From: Pantoea sp. Cy-639
GTDB taxonomy: Bacteria > Pseudomonadota > Gammaproteobacteria > Pseudomonadales > Pseudomonadaceae
Assembly (NCBI RefSeq): GCF_011752525.1
Contig: NZ_VWXI01000016.1
Coordinates: forward strand, 78,693 to 142,692
DNA length: 64,000 bases
Direction of reading: 5' to 3'
This document shows positions 51,633 through 59,884 of this stretch, in pieces (the stretch's first letter is position 1; each line of letters opens with the position of its first letter). Made by a program: the position numbers and the translations under genes. The notes below the pieces were generated by a model. It was not told the origin of the DNA. It saw only the letters and a program-made list of their open reading frames with translations, and made no database searches.

Positions 51633-53036
51633 TCACAGGTCGCGACGCCAGAACAGTTCATGCCGGCGCACCGCCTTGCGAAAGAATTCGTTCTCGCCAT
51701 AGGGTGACGGACGCCGACCCGCCAGCCAACGCTGCAACACGCGGCGCAGGCGGCGCTTGAGCGGTGCCCGTGGCTGCAGGTCGTGCATCATGCCCAGGGC
51801 CATGGCCTTGTCGCGCTGGACCTGCAGATCCAGCGTCAGGCTCAGGGGCGTCCATGCGCCACTGGCCTCCAGATGCGGTGGCAAAGCCACGCCATCACCG
51901 CTGTCGCCCATCGGCCAGCGGTCGTTGTCATGCAGATGATTGGCGTAGCACAGCAGGGTTTGCGGCTGCCACGACAGCCCTTTCAGGGCCTCGAGCACCG
52001 CCGCCTGGGCACAGACGTGGTCCGGGTGCGGATCAAGCGTCGGGTGCGGCATCACCAGCACCTGCGGCCGGGCCAGCTCCAGCATGGCGCGCAGGTCGGC
52101 CAGCAGGTTGCTCCAGGTCGGCGCGCCATCCGCATCGGCAGGCAACGGCAACGGGTTGAAGCGACGGAACGGGCGGATATCGGCCATGTCGGCCTCGCGG
52201 GAAGCTTGCGCCTGGTCGGGCGCAGCCTGCATGGCGGACAACTGCAGGCAGAAATACCCCAGTTGCACGCAGCGTGACTCCGGCACACCGGCCCAGCGCG
52301 GCACGGCGATACTGTCCCAGGCGCGCAGGCGGCCCTTCAGGCGAGCGGCTTCGGCCTTGCCCAGGCCCATGTGCTGGTAATGCTCGGCCTCGATTTCACC
52401 TGCGGTCAGGGTGACCACCCAGGCTTCGTCCGCCTGGCTGTACAGGCCATAGGCCGCCAGCTCGGCGTCGTCGGCATGCGGCGCGATGACCATCACCCGG
52501 CGATGGCGCAGCTCGATGCCCGGAGTTATCCACAGGCGAGGCGCCCCCAGCAGGCGACAACGCCGCCCCTGAAGGCGCAACGTGCCCGCCTGCAACGGCT
52601 CAGCCAGGCCGCTCAGGTTCAGATAGCGTACGCCACGGGCGCCGCGCTCGAACGTCTGGACATCGCTGGCAGCGCCCGCGAGCAGCTTGATCTGCGGATC
52701 GAGAAACCGCCCCAGCCAACCGCTCCTGATGTCCACTTCGAGGATCAGCGTCTCATCGCCTTGCAACGTGGCGTCGACCTGAAGCCGCCCACCTTGCAAC
52801 GTGGCCTTCGCCTCGCGGGTCGGTTCAGCGAAGTCATAGGCGTAGTCCTGCCCGGGCGAGTAGAACAGGTGATCGGCGAACCAGGCCTCGTGCGCCACCC
52901 AGAGCAGTGGCAGCAGCAGCAACGGCAGCCACCAGCAGACGAACACGCCCGCAAGCACCAGGACGAACAGCGCCGCCAGCAGCCCGATGCGCTTGTTGCG
53001 CCGATGGCGCTTGAGCAACTGCTGCTTGCGGCTCAC
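51633..53036 (-). CDS. Membrane-anchored PIG-L family deacetylase
   Basis: 467 residues from a GTG at 53036 that overlaps the Mig-14 gene stop (GTGA). Basic N-terminus, a membrane hairpin (about 17-50, IGLLAALFVLVLAGVFVCWWLPLLLLPLLW), an accessory beta domain (about 60-180) and a C-terminal PIG-L zinc domain: IAPHADDAELAAYG (HxxDD motif) and PHPTLDPHPDHVCA. PIG-L enzymes remove N-acetyl groups from sugars. The P. aeruginosa relative DnpA, in the same neighbourhood, affects fluoroquinolone tolerance. The probable substrate is a core or surface glycan. Confidence 0.87.
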   Translation of the reverse strand: MSRKQQLLKRHRRNKRIGLLAALFVLVLAGVFVCWWLPLLLLPLLWVAHEAWFADHLFYSPGQDYAYDFAEPTREAKATLQGGRLQVDATLQGDETLILEVDIRSGWLGRFLDPQIKLLAGAASDVQTFERGARGVRYLNLSGLAEPLQAGTLRLQGRRCRLLGAPRLWITPGIELRHRRVMVIAPHADDAELAAYGLYSQADEAWVVTLTAGEIEAEHYQHMGLGKAEAARLKGRLRAWDSIAVPRWAGVPESRCVQLGYFCLQLSAMQAAPDQAQASREADMADIRPFRRFNPLPLPADADGAPTWSNLLADLRAMLELARPQVLVMPHPTLDPHPDHVCAQAAVLEALKGLSWQPQTLLCYANHLHDNDRWPMGDSGDGVALPPHLEASGAWTPLSLTLDLQVQRDKAMALGMMHDLQPRAPLKRRLRRVLQRWLAGRRPSPYGENEFFRKAVRRHELFWRRDL

Positions 53037-53929
53037 GACTGGAACACCGGCACAGGGTTGCACCAACGGTCCTTGTATTCGCGATCGGCGCGGCCGAAGG
53101 AGAAGCGCAGTGGCTTGCCCAGCGCATTGGCGTCTTCCCAGGCAGCCTGGGTATTGAGGAAGCTGAGCACGCTGCCGGGGCTGAACGCCCTGGTCTCAGG
53201 GTCGACACCGCCATTGACATACTCGACGCTGATCCACTGCGGCGCTTCGACCCGGTACACCAGCTGGATCGCGATGGGCTTGTCGTCGAGCAACAGCAGC
53301 GAACCGATCAGCAGCGGGCGCAGGCGTTCGACCACTTCCGCCATGCGCGCCGCGCCAGTGGCAGGGAAGCCCCAGCGGCGCTGGAACAGGTCGCAGTAGA
53401 TGGCTGCGACCTCGGCCGCGCTGAAGTCAGCGATCGGGCGCACCTGACCGCCCGCCTCTTCCAACAGGCGCAATTCGCGGCGCTGGTTGTAGCGGAACTT
53501 CTTCGACAGGTCCTCGTGGGGACGCGCCATGGCCAGCTGTTCGGGCTGGGCCTTGAGGCCGCTGAAGCGCCCCTCGTTCAGCGCCGACAGGTAGCGCGCG
53601 CCATGACGCAAGGGGGCCGCAGCGTCGGCGGCGGCCGGCAGGATGATCTCGGCGTTGCCGAGGTCGAACAGCCCCTTCTTGCCTTGACGCTTGAGCACGT
53701 CCTTGGACAGCGCCAGGTGGCGTCCCCAGGTCGGCAGCGCGGCCTTGAGCTCGCCCGCCTGCAGCCAACCCAGGTAACGCACGGGGATCTGTGCCAGCTC
53801 GGCCAGTTGGGCGACCACCAGCGGATGGGTGGCGACACTGCCCCCGAAGCGCTGCCAGGCCTCGGCATAAGCCGTGGCGTCGATCTCCTGCCAGCCGCGT
53901 TCGCGCCAGGCCCGGATTGCATTGAGCAT
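53033..53929 (-). CDS. mig-14: Mig-14 family protein
   Basis: 298 residues from ATG 53929 (MLNAIRAWRERGWQEIDATAYAEAW). A much longer open frame to 54997 overlaps the glycosyltransferase gene and is not real. Mig-14 of Salmonella and P. aeruginosa is an inner-membrane-associated protein needed for resistance to antimicrobial peptides, with a GNAT-like fold. Matching sequences include HLALSKDVLKRQGKKGLFDLGNAEIILP, KFRYNQRRELRLLEEAGG and SVEYVNGGVDPETRAFSPGSVLSFLN. Its ATG shares a base with the previous stop (TGATG), so it is co-translated with core-LPS genes. Confidence 0.9.
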   Translation of the reverse strand: MLNAIRAWRERGWQEIDATAYAEAWQRFGGSVATHPLVVAQLAELAQIPVRYLGWLQAGELKAALPTWGRHLALSKDVLKRQGKKGLFDLGNAEIILPAAADAAAPLRHGARYLSALNEGRFSGLKAQPEQLAMARPHEDLSKKFRYNQRRELRLLEEAGGQVRPIADFSAAEVAAIYCDLFQRRWGFPATGAARMAEVVERLRPLLIGSLLLLDDKPIAIQLVYRVEAPQWISVEYVNGGVDPETRAFSPGSVLSFLNTQAAWEDANALGKPLRFSFGRADREYKDRWCNPVPVFQS

Positions 53930-55062
53930 CAAGAAGCGTCTCCCACCAGCGCGCGGACCTGCGGCAACTGCCAGAAGGCGTCGCGCACGGCCTGGTCGCT
54001 GAAACGCTCGCGCAGGCGTTGCAGCATGTGCTGCGCGCAGGCCGACCGCTGCGACTCGTCCAGCCCGGCCATATGCTTCATGGCCTGGCCCAGTTGCGCA
54101 GCGTCGCCTAGCGGGAATAACACGCCAACACCCTCGACCACCTCGCGGGCACCGCCGCACGCGGTGGCCAGTACCGGCACGCCGGCGACCATGGCCTCGA
54201 GCAGGACCATGCCGAAGGGCTCGTGGTCCGAGCTCAGGGCGAACACATCGAATGCCTGGAAGTAGCGTCGCGCGTCCGGCACCTGTCCGAGGAAGTCGAC
54301 CTGAGCGGCGATCCCCAGCTCGGCAGCCAGGGCCTTGAGGCTGGCCTCCAGGCGCCCTTTGCCGAGAATCGCCAGACGCGCGCCGGCAGGCAGGCCCGGC
54401 AGGGCCTCGGCGAAGCCGCGCAGCAGGGTGGCCTGATCCTTGTCCGGATGCAGGCGGCCGACATTGCCGACGATCCACGCCTGCGCATCCAGGCCCAGGG
54501 CCTGGCGCGCCTCGGCACGGGGCACCAGGCTGGCCTGCAGCGCCTCGATGTCGATGCGGTTGTACAGGGTCTGGATACGTGCGTGCGGCCATTGCGCCAG
54601 GCAGCGGCGCATGTCGTCGCGCACCGCGTCCGACACACCCAGCAGGCTCAGGCGCTTGCGGAACAGGTTGGCGAACAGCCGTCGCCCTTTGCGCTGGTAG
54701 TCGCCGAAGGCATGGTGCACGCCGATCACCGGCAGGCCGGTGCCCAGCAGCGCAACATAGATCGGCTTGAAACGGTGCGCGATGCAGAAGCTGAAATCGC
54801 GCTGCGCGGCAATCTTGCGCAGTGCGGCGATGGCACCCAGCTTCAGGCCGCGCACGGCCTTGGAACTGAACTCCAGGAACAGGACCTCGTCCGAGGCGCA
54901 ACCGGCCGCGACTTGCGCGTCGGCTGCCCCGGTGAGGAACACGGTGGTGACCTTGTAGCCGCTGCCCTGGAACAGGCTGGCGTACTGACGGGCGCAATCG
55001 AGGAACGGCCCGTCGTAGCCATGGCAGAACTGCAGGATCCGCGGTTCAGAGCGGCTGGTCAT
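53929..55062 (-). CDS. Glycosyltransferase family 4 protein (WapH-like)
   Basis: 377 residues. GT4/GT-B: MTSRSEPRILQFCHGYDGPF, IAHRFKPIYVALLGTGLPVIGVHHAFGDYQRKGRR, and C-terminal NVGRLHPDKDQATLLRGFAEAL, DVFALSSDHEPFGMVLLEAMVAGVPVLATACGGAREVV with the EPFGMVLLE donor-site motif. Same order as P. aeruginosa wapH between mig-14 and the carbamoyltransferase gene. Overlaps the carbamoyltransferase gene by 17 bases. Probably a core sugar transferase. Confidence 0.87.
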   Translation of the reverse strand: MTSRSEPRILQFCHGYDGPFLDCARQYASLFQGSGYKVTTVFLTGAADAQVAAGCASDEVLFLEFSSKAVRGLKLGAIAALRKIAAQRDFSFCIAHRFKPIYVALLGTGLPVIGVHHAFGDYQRKGRRLFANLFRKRLSLLGVSDAVRDDMRRCLAQWPHARIQTLYNRIDIEALQASLVPRAEARQALGLDAQAWIVGNVGRLHPDKDQATLLRGFAEALPGLPAGARLAILGKGRLEASLKALAAELGIAAQVDFLGQVPDARRYFQAFDVFALSSDHEPFGMVLLEAMVAGVPVLATACGGAREVVEGVGVLFPLGDAAQLGQAMKHMAGLDESQRSACAQHMLQRLRERFSDQAVRDAFWQLPQVRALVGDAS

Positions 55063-56803
55063 AAAGCGCCGCGCCGTCCTTGACCACCAGGATGTCTTCC
55101 ATGATCAGGTACTGCAGGTCCGAGCCGAAGAACATGTTCAGGGCATCGGTCGGCGAGCAGATCATGGGTTCGCCACGGCGGTTGAGCGAGGTATTCAGCG
55201 ACACGCCGTTGCCGGTCAGGTCCTCGAGCGCCTTCATCATGTCGTAGTAGCGCGGGTTGTACTCGCGCTTGAGCACCTGGGCACGGGAAGTGCCGTCCTC
55301 GTGGACCACCTCCGGCACACGGGTCTTCCACTCTTCAGCCACTTCGAAGGTGAAGGTCATGAACGGCGCCGGGTGATCGACCTTGATCATCTGCGGGGCG
55401 ACGGTGTCGAGCATCGACGGGCAGAAAGGCCTCCAGCGCTCGCGGAACTTGATCTGCTCGTTGATCCGATCAGCCACGCCCGGCACGCTCGGGCAGCCGA
55501 TGATCGAGCGACCACCCAGGGCACGCGGGCCGAACTCCATGCGCCCCTGGAACCAGGCCACCGGGTTGCCGTCGACCATGATCTTGGCGATACGCTGCGG
55601 CATGTCGTCGAGCTTGCGCCATTTCGGTGCATCCGGGTGACGGGCACAGGCGGCGATCACGTCCTCGTTGGAGTACGACGGGCCGAGGTAGACGTGCTCC
55701 ATCTTCTCGACCGGCACGCCACGGGCGTGGGACACATAGGCCGCAGCACCGACCGCGGTGCCGGCGTCGCCGGAGGCCGGCTGGACGAACAGCTCCTTGA
55801 CGTCGTCGCGGGCGATGATCTTCTGGTTCAGCTTGACGTTCAGCGCGCAGCCGCCGGCGAAGGCCAGCTTGCCGGTCTCTTTCAGCGTGTCGCCCAGGTA
55901 GTGGTCGATCATCTGCAGGGCCAGCTTCTCGAACAGCGCCTGCATGCTGGCTGCATAGTGGATGTACGGCTCGTCGGCGATGTCGCCTTCGCGCTTGGGA
56001 CCCAGCCACTCGATCAGTTTCGGCGAGAAGTAGAAGCCCTTGCCCTTCTCCTTGTAGCGACGCAGGCCGATGACGTTGGCGTAATCGGTGTTGATCACCA
56101 GCTCGCCGTTCTCGAAGCTGGCCAGGCGCGAGAAGTCATATTTGCTGGCGTCGCCGTACGGCGCCATGCCCATGACCTTGAACTCGCCGTCGAGCATCTC
56201 GAAGCCGAGGAACTCGGTGATCGCGCCATACAGGCCGCCCAGCGAGTCCGGATCGTAGAACTCCTTGAGCTTGTGGATCTTGCCGTTTTCGCCATAGCCG
56301 AAGAAGGTGGTGGCGTACTCGCCCTTGCCGTCGATGCCGAGGATCGCGGTCTTTTCCTTGAAGCCCGAGCAGTGGTAGGCACTGGACGCGTGGGCCAGGT
56401 GGTGCTCGACCGGCTCGATCTTGATCTTCTTCGGGTCGAAGCCCAGCTGCTCCAGGCACCAGACGATCTTCTTGCGGTAGCGCTTGTAGCGACGATTGCC
56501 CATCAGCAGCGCATCGAGGGCGCGGTCCGGGGCGTACCAGTAGCGCTTGGCGTAGTGCCAACGAGCCTTGCCGAACAGGCTGATCGGGGCGAACGGGATG
56601 GCGACCACGTCGACGTCGGACGGCTTGATGCCGGCCTGCTCCAGGCAGAACTTCGCCGACTCGTAGGGCATGCGGTTCTTCGCATGCTTGTCACGCACGA
56701 AGCGCTCTTCTTCGGCGGCGGCAATCAGCTTGCCGTCGATGTACAGGGCCGCGGAAGGGTCATGGCTAAGGGCGCCGGACAGGCCAAGAATCGTCAGTGC
56801 CAA
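55046..56803 (-). CDS. LPS core carbamoyltransferase (NodU/CmcH family, WapO-like)
   Basis: 585 residues from a TTG at 56803 with GAGAGG eight bases upstream; no ATG fits the N-terminus LALTILGLSGALSHDPSAAL. Two-domain carbamoyltransferase: N-terminal Kae1-like domain with EPVEHHLAHASSAYHCSGF metal-binding His residues, AFAGGCALNVKLNQKI, and C-terminal YrdC-like domain with AWFQGRMEFGPRALGGRSIIG. Carbamoyl groups are known on the heptose of Pseudomonas core LPS, and the P. aeruginosa gene in this context is called wapO. It heads the transcript of four core genes. Confidence 0.9.
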   Translation of the reverse strand: MALTILGLSGALSHDPSAALYIDGKLIAAAEEERFVRDKHAKNRMPYESAKFCLEQAGIKPSDVDVVAIPFAPISLFGKARWHYAKRYWYAPDRALDALLMGNRRYKRYRKKIVWCLEQLGFDPKKIKIEPVEHHLAHASSAYHCSGFKEKTAILGIDGKGEYATTFFGYGENGKIHKLKEFYDPDSLGGLYGAITEFLGFEMLDGEFKVMGMAPYGDASKYDFSRLASFENGELVINTDYANVIGLRRYKEKGKGFYFSPKLIEWLGPKREGDIADEPYIHYAASMQALFEKLALQMIDHYLGDTLKETGKLAFAGGCALNVKLNQKIIARDDVKELFVQPASGDAGTAVGAAAYVSHARGVPVEKMEHVYLGPSYSNEDVIAACARHPDAPKWRKLDDMPQRIAKIMVDGNPVAWFQGRMEFGPRALGGRSIIGCPSVPGVADRINEQIKFRERWRPFCPSMLDTVAPQMIKVDHPAPFMTFTFEVAEEWKTRVPEVVHEDGTSRAQVLKREYNPRYYDMMKALEDLTGNGVSLNTSLNRRGEPMICSPTDALNMFFGSDLQYLIMEDILVVKDGAALYDQPL

Positions 56804-56909
56804 GGGTCTAGCCTCTCAAATCGGTATGAAGTGCGCCACCGGCCTGCTAGGCGGATGGCGGCTAAAGGGCGGGATTATAACGCAAACATCACGGACACAC
56901 CGCCCTCTT

Positions 56910-57021
56910 GTAGGAGCGGCCTTGTGTCGCGAAAGGGGCCCGCAGCGGCCCCAGACTTCATATGCGCCGCTGAAATGGCCGGGGCTGCTGCGCAACCCTT
57001 GCGCGACACAAGGCCGCTCCC
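56910..57021. repeat. Inverted pair of REP elements
   Basis: GTAGGAGCGGCCTTGTGTCG from 56910 and its complement, CGACACAAGGCCGCTCC, in 57004-57020, face each other across about 70 bases. Each is the pseudomonad REP type. They lie between rlmJ and the carbamoyltransferase gene and fill most of the 229-base gap. Confidence 0.88.
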
Positions 57022-57032
57022 GCAGAGGGGGA

Positions 57033-57869
57033 CTACTCGGCGATCAGCCAGTCCATGCGGAAGCTGCCGGCTGTCTGCGCCAGCTCCTTGGCCAGCCATG
57101 GCAGCAATGCCTTGAGCTCGTCCTCCAGGCCCCATGGCGGGTTGGCGATGGCCAGGCCCGAGCCGTTCAGGCCCTGGGGGCTGTCCTGATGGTGCACGTA
57201 CAGCTCGACCCGCAGCAGCTTCGGCGCGCCGGTGCTGGTCAGGTCCTGGTAGAAACGAGTCAGCGAGCGCTGGTCCTTGATCGGGTACCAGATGGCCGCG
57301 ACGGTCTGGCGCATGCGCCCGATCGCCTCTTTCATCGCCACGGTGCATCGCTTGAGCTCGTCGGCCTGCTCGAACGGCGGGTCGATCAGCATGATCGCGC
57401 GCTTTTCCTGCACAGGCAGCAACGCCCGCGGGATGTGCCAGCCTTCGCCAAGATGCACGGTGACCCGCGGGTCCTTCTTCATGTTTTCCTTGAGCAGCGC
57501 CCCGTCCTCAGGGTGCTTTTCATTGAGCAAGGCACGATCCTGCTGACGCATCAGGCGACGGGCCAGTTCGGGGGAGCCCGGGTAGTAGCGCAGCTCGCCG
57601 TCCTGGTTCAGGCGCTTGATGATGCGCAGGTAATCGGCGGTCGCCTCAGGCAGGTCGTCGCGATTCCACAGCCGGGCGACGCCGTCGAGGTATTCCCCGG
57701 TACGGGTCGCCTGGTCGCCCTGCAGGTCGTACAGGCCGAGACCGGCGTGGGTGTCGATATAGGCAAACGGCTGCTCCTTGCGCGACATCAGGGCGATGAG
57801 GCGAGTGAGCACGATGTGCTTGAGGACGTCGGCGTGGTTGCCGGCGTGGAAGGCGTGACGATAGTTCAT
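57033..57869 (-). CDS. rlmJ: 23S rRNA (adenine(2030)-N6)-methyltransferase RlmJ
   Basis: 278 residues from ATG 57869 (MNYRHAFHAGNHADVLKH), with CAGGAG upstream. Methylates A2030 of 23S rRNA. Family signature at the N-terminus, YIDTHAGLGLYDL for SAM binding and catalytic motif IMLIDPPFEQADELKR. Length equals E. coli RlmJ (280). Monocistronic, framed by REP elements on both sides. Confidence 0.96.
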   Translation of the reverse strand: MNYRHAFHAGNHADVLKHIVLTRLIALMSRKEQPFAYIDTHAGLGLYDLQGDQATRTGEYLDGVARLWNRDDLPEATADYLRIIKRLNQDGELRYYPGSPELARRLMRQQDRALLNEKHPEDGALLKENMKKDPRVTVHLGEGWHIPRALLPVQEKRAIMLIDPPFEQADELKRCTVAMKEAIGRMRQTVAAIWYPIKDQRSLTRFYQDLTSTGAPKLLRVELYVHHQDSPQGLNGSGLAIANPPWGLEDELKALLPWLAKELAQTAGSFRMDWLIAE

Positions 57870-57923
57870 GGTGACTCCTGCAGGGTCGCCAAGTTTACCT
57901 TGCCTTGCCGCCGGCACAAAGCA

Positions 57924-58018
57924 TCGCGGGCGATGCGCCGGCCCGACAAGCCCACCTCCACGCGCCCCGATAGAGACAACATGGGAGCGGGCTTGCCAGA
58001 CCGCCGCATCGCCCGCGA
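57924..58018. repeat. Inverted pair of REP-like elements between rlmJ and putP
   Basis: The 30 bases at 57924-57953 (starting TCGCGGGCGATGCG) match the complement of 57989-58018 with a few mismatches. Both contain the 'gcgggcttg' motif. Probably transcript-end hairpins of putP. The remaining bases hold no gene. Confidence 0.82.
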
Positions 58019-58044
58019 CAGGGACAACGCCGACTCGACAGGCG

Positions 58045-59523
58045 TTACTTGTCGGCGTGATACGCCGCGTCGGCCGTTTCGAAACGCGACACCATGCTGC
58101 CGCTCGGGCTGCCCAGCTTGCTCACCACGAAGATGGCGAGGCTGGCGAACAGGAAGCCGGGAATGATCTCGTACAGCCCCAGGCCGACGTAGCTCTTCCA
58201 CAGGATCACGGTCAGGGCACCGACGATGATGCCCGCCAGTGCGCCGTTGCGGGTCATGCCCTTCCACAGCACCGAGATCAGCACCACTGGACCGAAGGCG
58301 GCACCGAAGCCGGCCCAGGCATAGGCCACCAGGCCCAGCACGCGGTTCTCGGGGTTGGCGGCCATGGCGATGGCGATCAGGGCCACGGCCAGCACCATCA
58401 GGCGACCGACCCAGACCAGCTCGCGCTGCGAGGCGCCCTTGCGCAGGAAGGCCTTGTAGAAGTCTTCGGTCAGGGCGCTCGAGCACACCAGCAACTGGCA
58501 GCTCAGGGTGCTCATCACTGCCGCCAGGATGGCCGACAGCAGGATACCGGCGATCCACGGGTTGAACAGGATCTTGGCCAACTCGATGAACACGCGCTCG
58601 TGGTTCTCGCTGACCGGGCCAGCCAGGTCAGGGTGCGCCGAGAAGTAGGCGATGCCGAAGAAGCCGACGGCGCAGGTGCCGCCCAGGCACAGGATCATCC
58701 AGGTCATGGAGATGCGACGGGCCTTGGCGATCGACTTCACCGAGTCGGCGGCCATGAAGCGCGCCAGGATGTGCGGCTGACCGAAGTAGCCCAGGCCCCA
58801 GCCCATCAGCGAGATGATGCCGATGAAGGTTGCCCCCTTGAACATGTCGAAGTGCGCCGGATTGACCGCTTCGATGGCCAGGAAGGTGGTATCGAAGCCG
58901 CCGGTGGAGATCAGCACGATCACCGGGGTCAGGATCAGCGCGAAGATCATCAGCGAAGCCTGCACGGTGTCGGTCCAGCTCACCGCCAGGAAGCCACCGA
59001 TGAAGGTGTAGGCGATGGTCGCCGCGGCACCGGCCCACAGGGCGGTCTCGTACGGCATGCCGAAGGTGCTTTCGAACAGGCGAGCGCCGGCGACGATGCC
59101 CGAGGCGCAGTAGATGGTGAAGAACACCAGGATGACGATGGCCGAGATGATCCGCAGCAGCCCGCTGTGGTCTTCGAAACGGCTGGAGAAGTAGTCCGGC
59201 AGGGTCAGGGCGTCACCGTTGTGCTCGGTCTGCACGCGCAGGCGGCCGGCGACGAACAGCCAGTTCAGGTAGGCACCGACGGTCAGGCCGATGGCGATCC
59301 AGGCCTCGGAAAGGCCGGCGAAGTAGATGGCGCCCGGCAGGCCCATCAGCAGCCAGCCGCTCATGTCGGAAGCGCCGGCCGAAAGCGCGGTGACCACGCT
59401 GCCGAGGCTGCGTCCGCCGAGAATATAGTCGGAGAGGTTCTTGGTGGAGCGATAGGCCGCGAAGCCGATCAGCACCATTGCCGCGATGTAGATCACGAAG
59501 GTGATCGTAAGTGGATTGCCCAT
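58045..59523 (-). CDS. putP: Sodium/proline symporter PutP
   Basis: 492 residues, about 13 membrane helices (E. coli 502). Sodium/solute symporter fold with RSTKNLSDYILGGRSLG, SAGASDMSGWLLMGLPGAIY (helix 2, Na+ site), TLPDYFSSRFED and GWGLGYFGQPHILARFMA. It brings in proline for PutA to oxidise. The gene is divergent from putA, and the 361-base space between them holds GTTGCA motifs. The start at 59523 lacks a strong ribosome binding site. Confidence 0.97.
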   Translation of the reverse strand: MGNPLTITFVIYIAAMVLIGFAAYRSTKNLSDYILGGRSLGSVVTALSAGASDMSGWLLMGLPGAIYFAGLSEAWIAIGLTVGAYLNWLFVAGRLRVQTEHNGDALTLPDYFSSRFEDHSGLLRIISAIVILVFFTIYCASGIVAGARLFESTFGMPYETALWAGAAATIAYTFIGGFLAVSWTDTVQASLMIFALILTPVIVLISTGGFDTTFLAIEAVNPAHFDMFKGATFIGIISLMGWGLGYFGQPHILARFMAADSVKSIAKARRISMTWMILCLGGTCAVGFFGIAYFSAHPDLAGPVSENHERVFIELAKILFNPWIAGILLSAILAAVMSTLSCQLLVCSSALTEDFYKAFLRKGASQRELVWVGRLMVLAVALIAIAMAANPENRVLGLVAYAWAGFGAAFGPVVLISVLWKGMTRNGALAGIIVGALTVILWKSYVGLGLYEIIPGFLFASLAIFVVSKLGSPSGSMVSRFETADAAYHADK

Positions 59524-59575
59524 GCGTGTGCCCTGGCGTTGTTTTTATCTCTTGCGACCGCCGTGCCTGACAAAC

Positions 59576-59647
59576 GGTTGCACCCAGGCGGCGCATCCTA
59601 TGCAACAACCCGAACGAGGTGCAACCATTTTTCATTTGCAAGTTGCA
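59576..59647. promoter_or_regulatory. Putative PutA operator cluster, putP side
   Basis: Four GTTGCA cores: plus strand at 59578-59583 (in GGTTGCACCC), minus strand at 59601-59606, minus at 59620-59625 (in GGTGCAACC) and plus at 59642-59647. The E. coli PutA operator core is GTTGCA. They lie 55-125 bases upstream of the putP ATG. Function is inferred from the motif and from PutA's DNA-binding domain. With the next cluster this is the only recognisable content of the 361-base putP-putA gap. Confidence 0.8.
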
Positions 59648-59770
59648 CCCGCTCGTGCATTTTCGGAAAAAACCTGCTTTTTGCGCCATTTCGGAGCAAA
59701 CATTGGCTTTAACAGAAGAAAACGCACCAAGAACGGGCTTTTTTACCCCTCGGAAATATCCTTCAGACGA

Positions 59771-59813
59771 GTTGCACTTTGGGCACGAAAAATTCGGGTT
59801 GCACCCGGTTGCA
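59771..59813. promoter_or_regulatory. Putative PutA operator cluster, putA side
   Basis: Three plus-strand GTTGCA cores at 59771-59776, 59798-59803 and 59808-59813. The last two are spaced exactly 10 bases apart, on the same DNA face, in the sequence GGGTTGCACCCGGTTGCACC. They lie 70-115 bases before the putA ATG, where they could block its promoter. Confidence 0.8.
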
Positions 59814-59884
59814 CCCCAATTGTCCTACAGGCTAATCTTGCCGCCAGCTTAGGCCACATCCGTGGCCAATAACGAGGATAAGAA

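Noticed and set aside
53033..53929. Antiphage or defence role for the Mig-14 / carbamoyltransferase region
   Set aside because: All neighbours are envelope glycan genes in conserved order; no nuclease, helicase, TIR or other defence-type domain is present.
53033..54997. 654-residue reading of the Mig-14 frame
   Set aside because: Only the last 298 residues match Mig-14; the N-terminal extension overlaps the GT4 gene and is Arg/Pro/Ala-rich.
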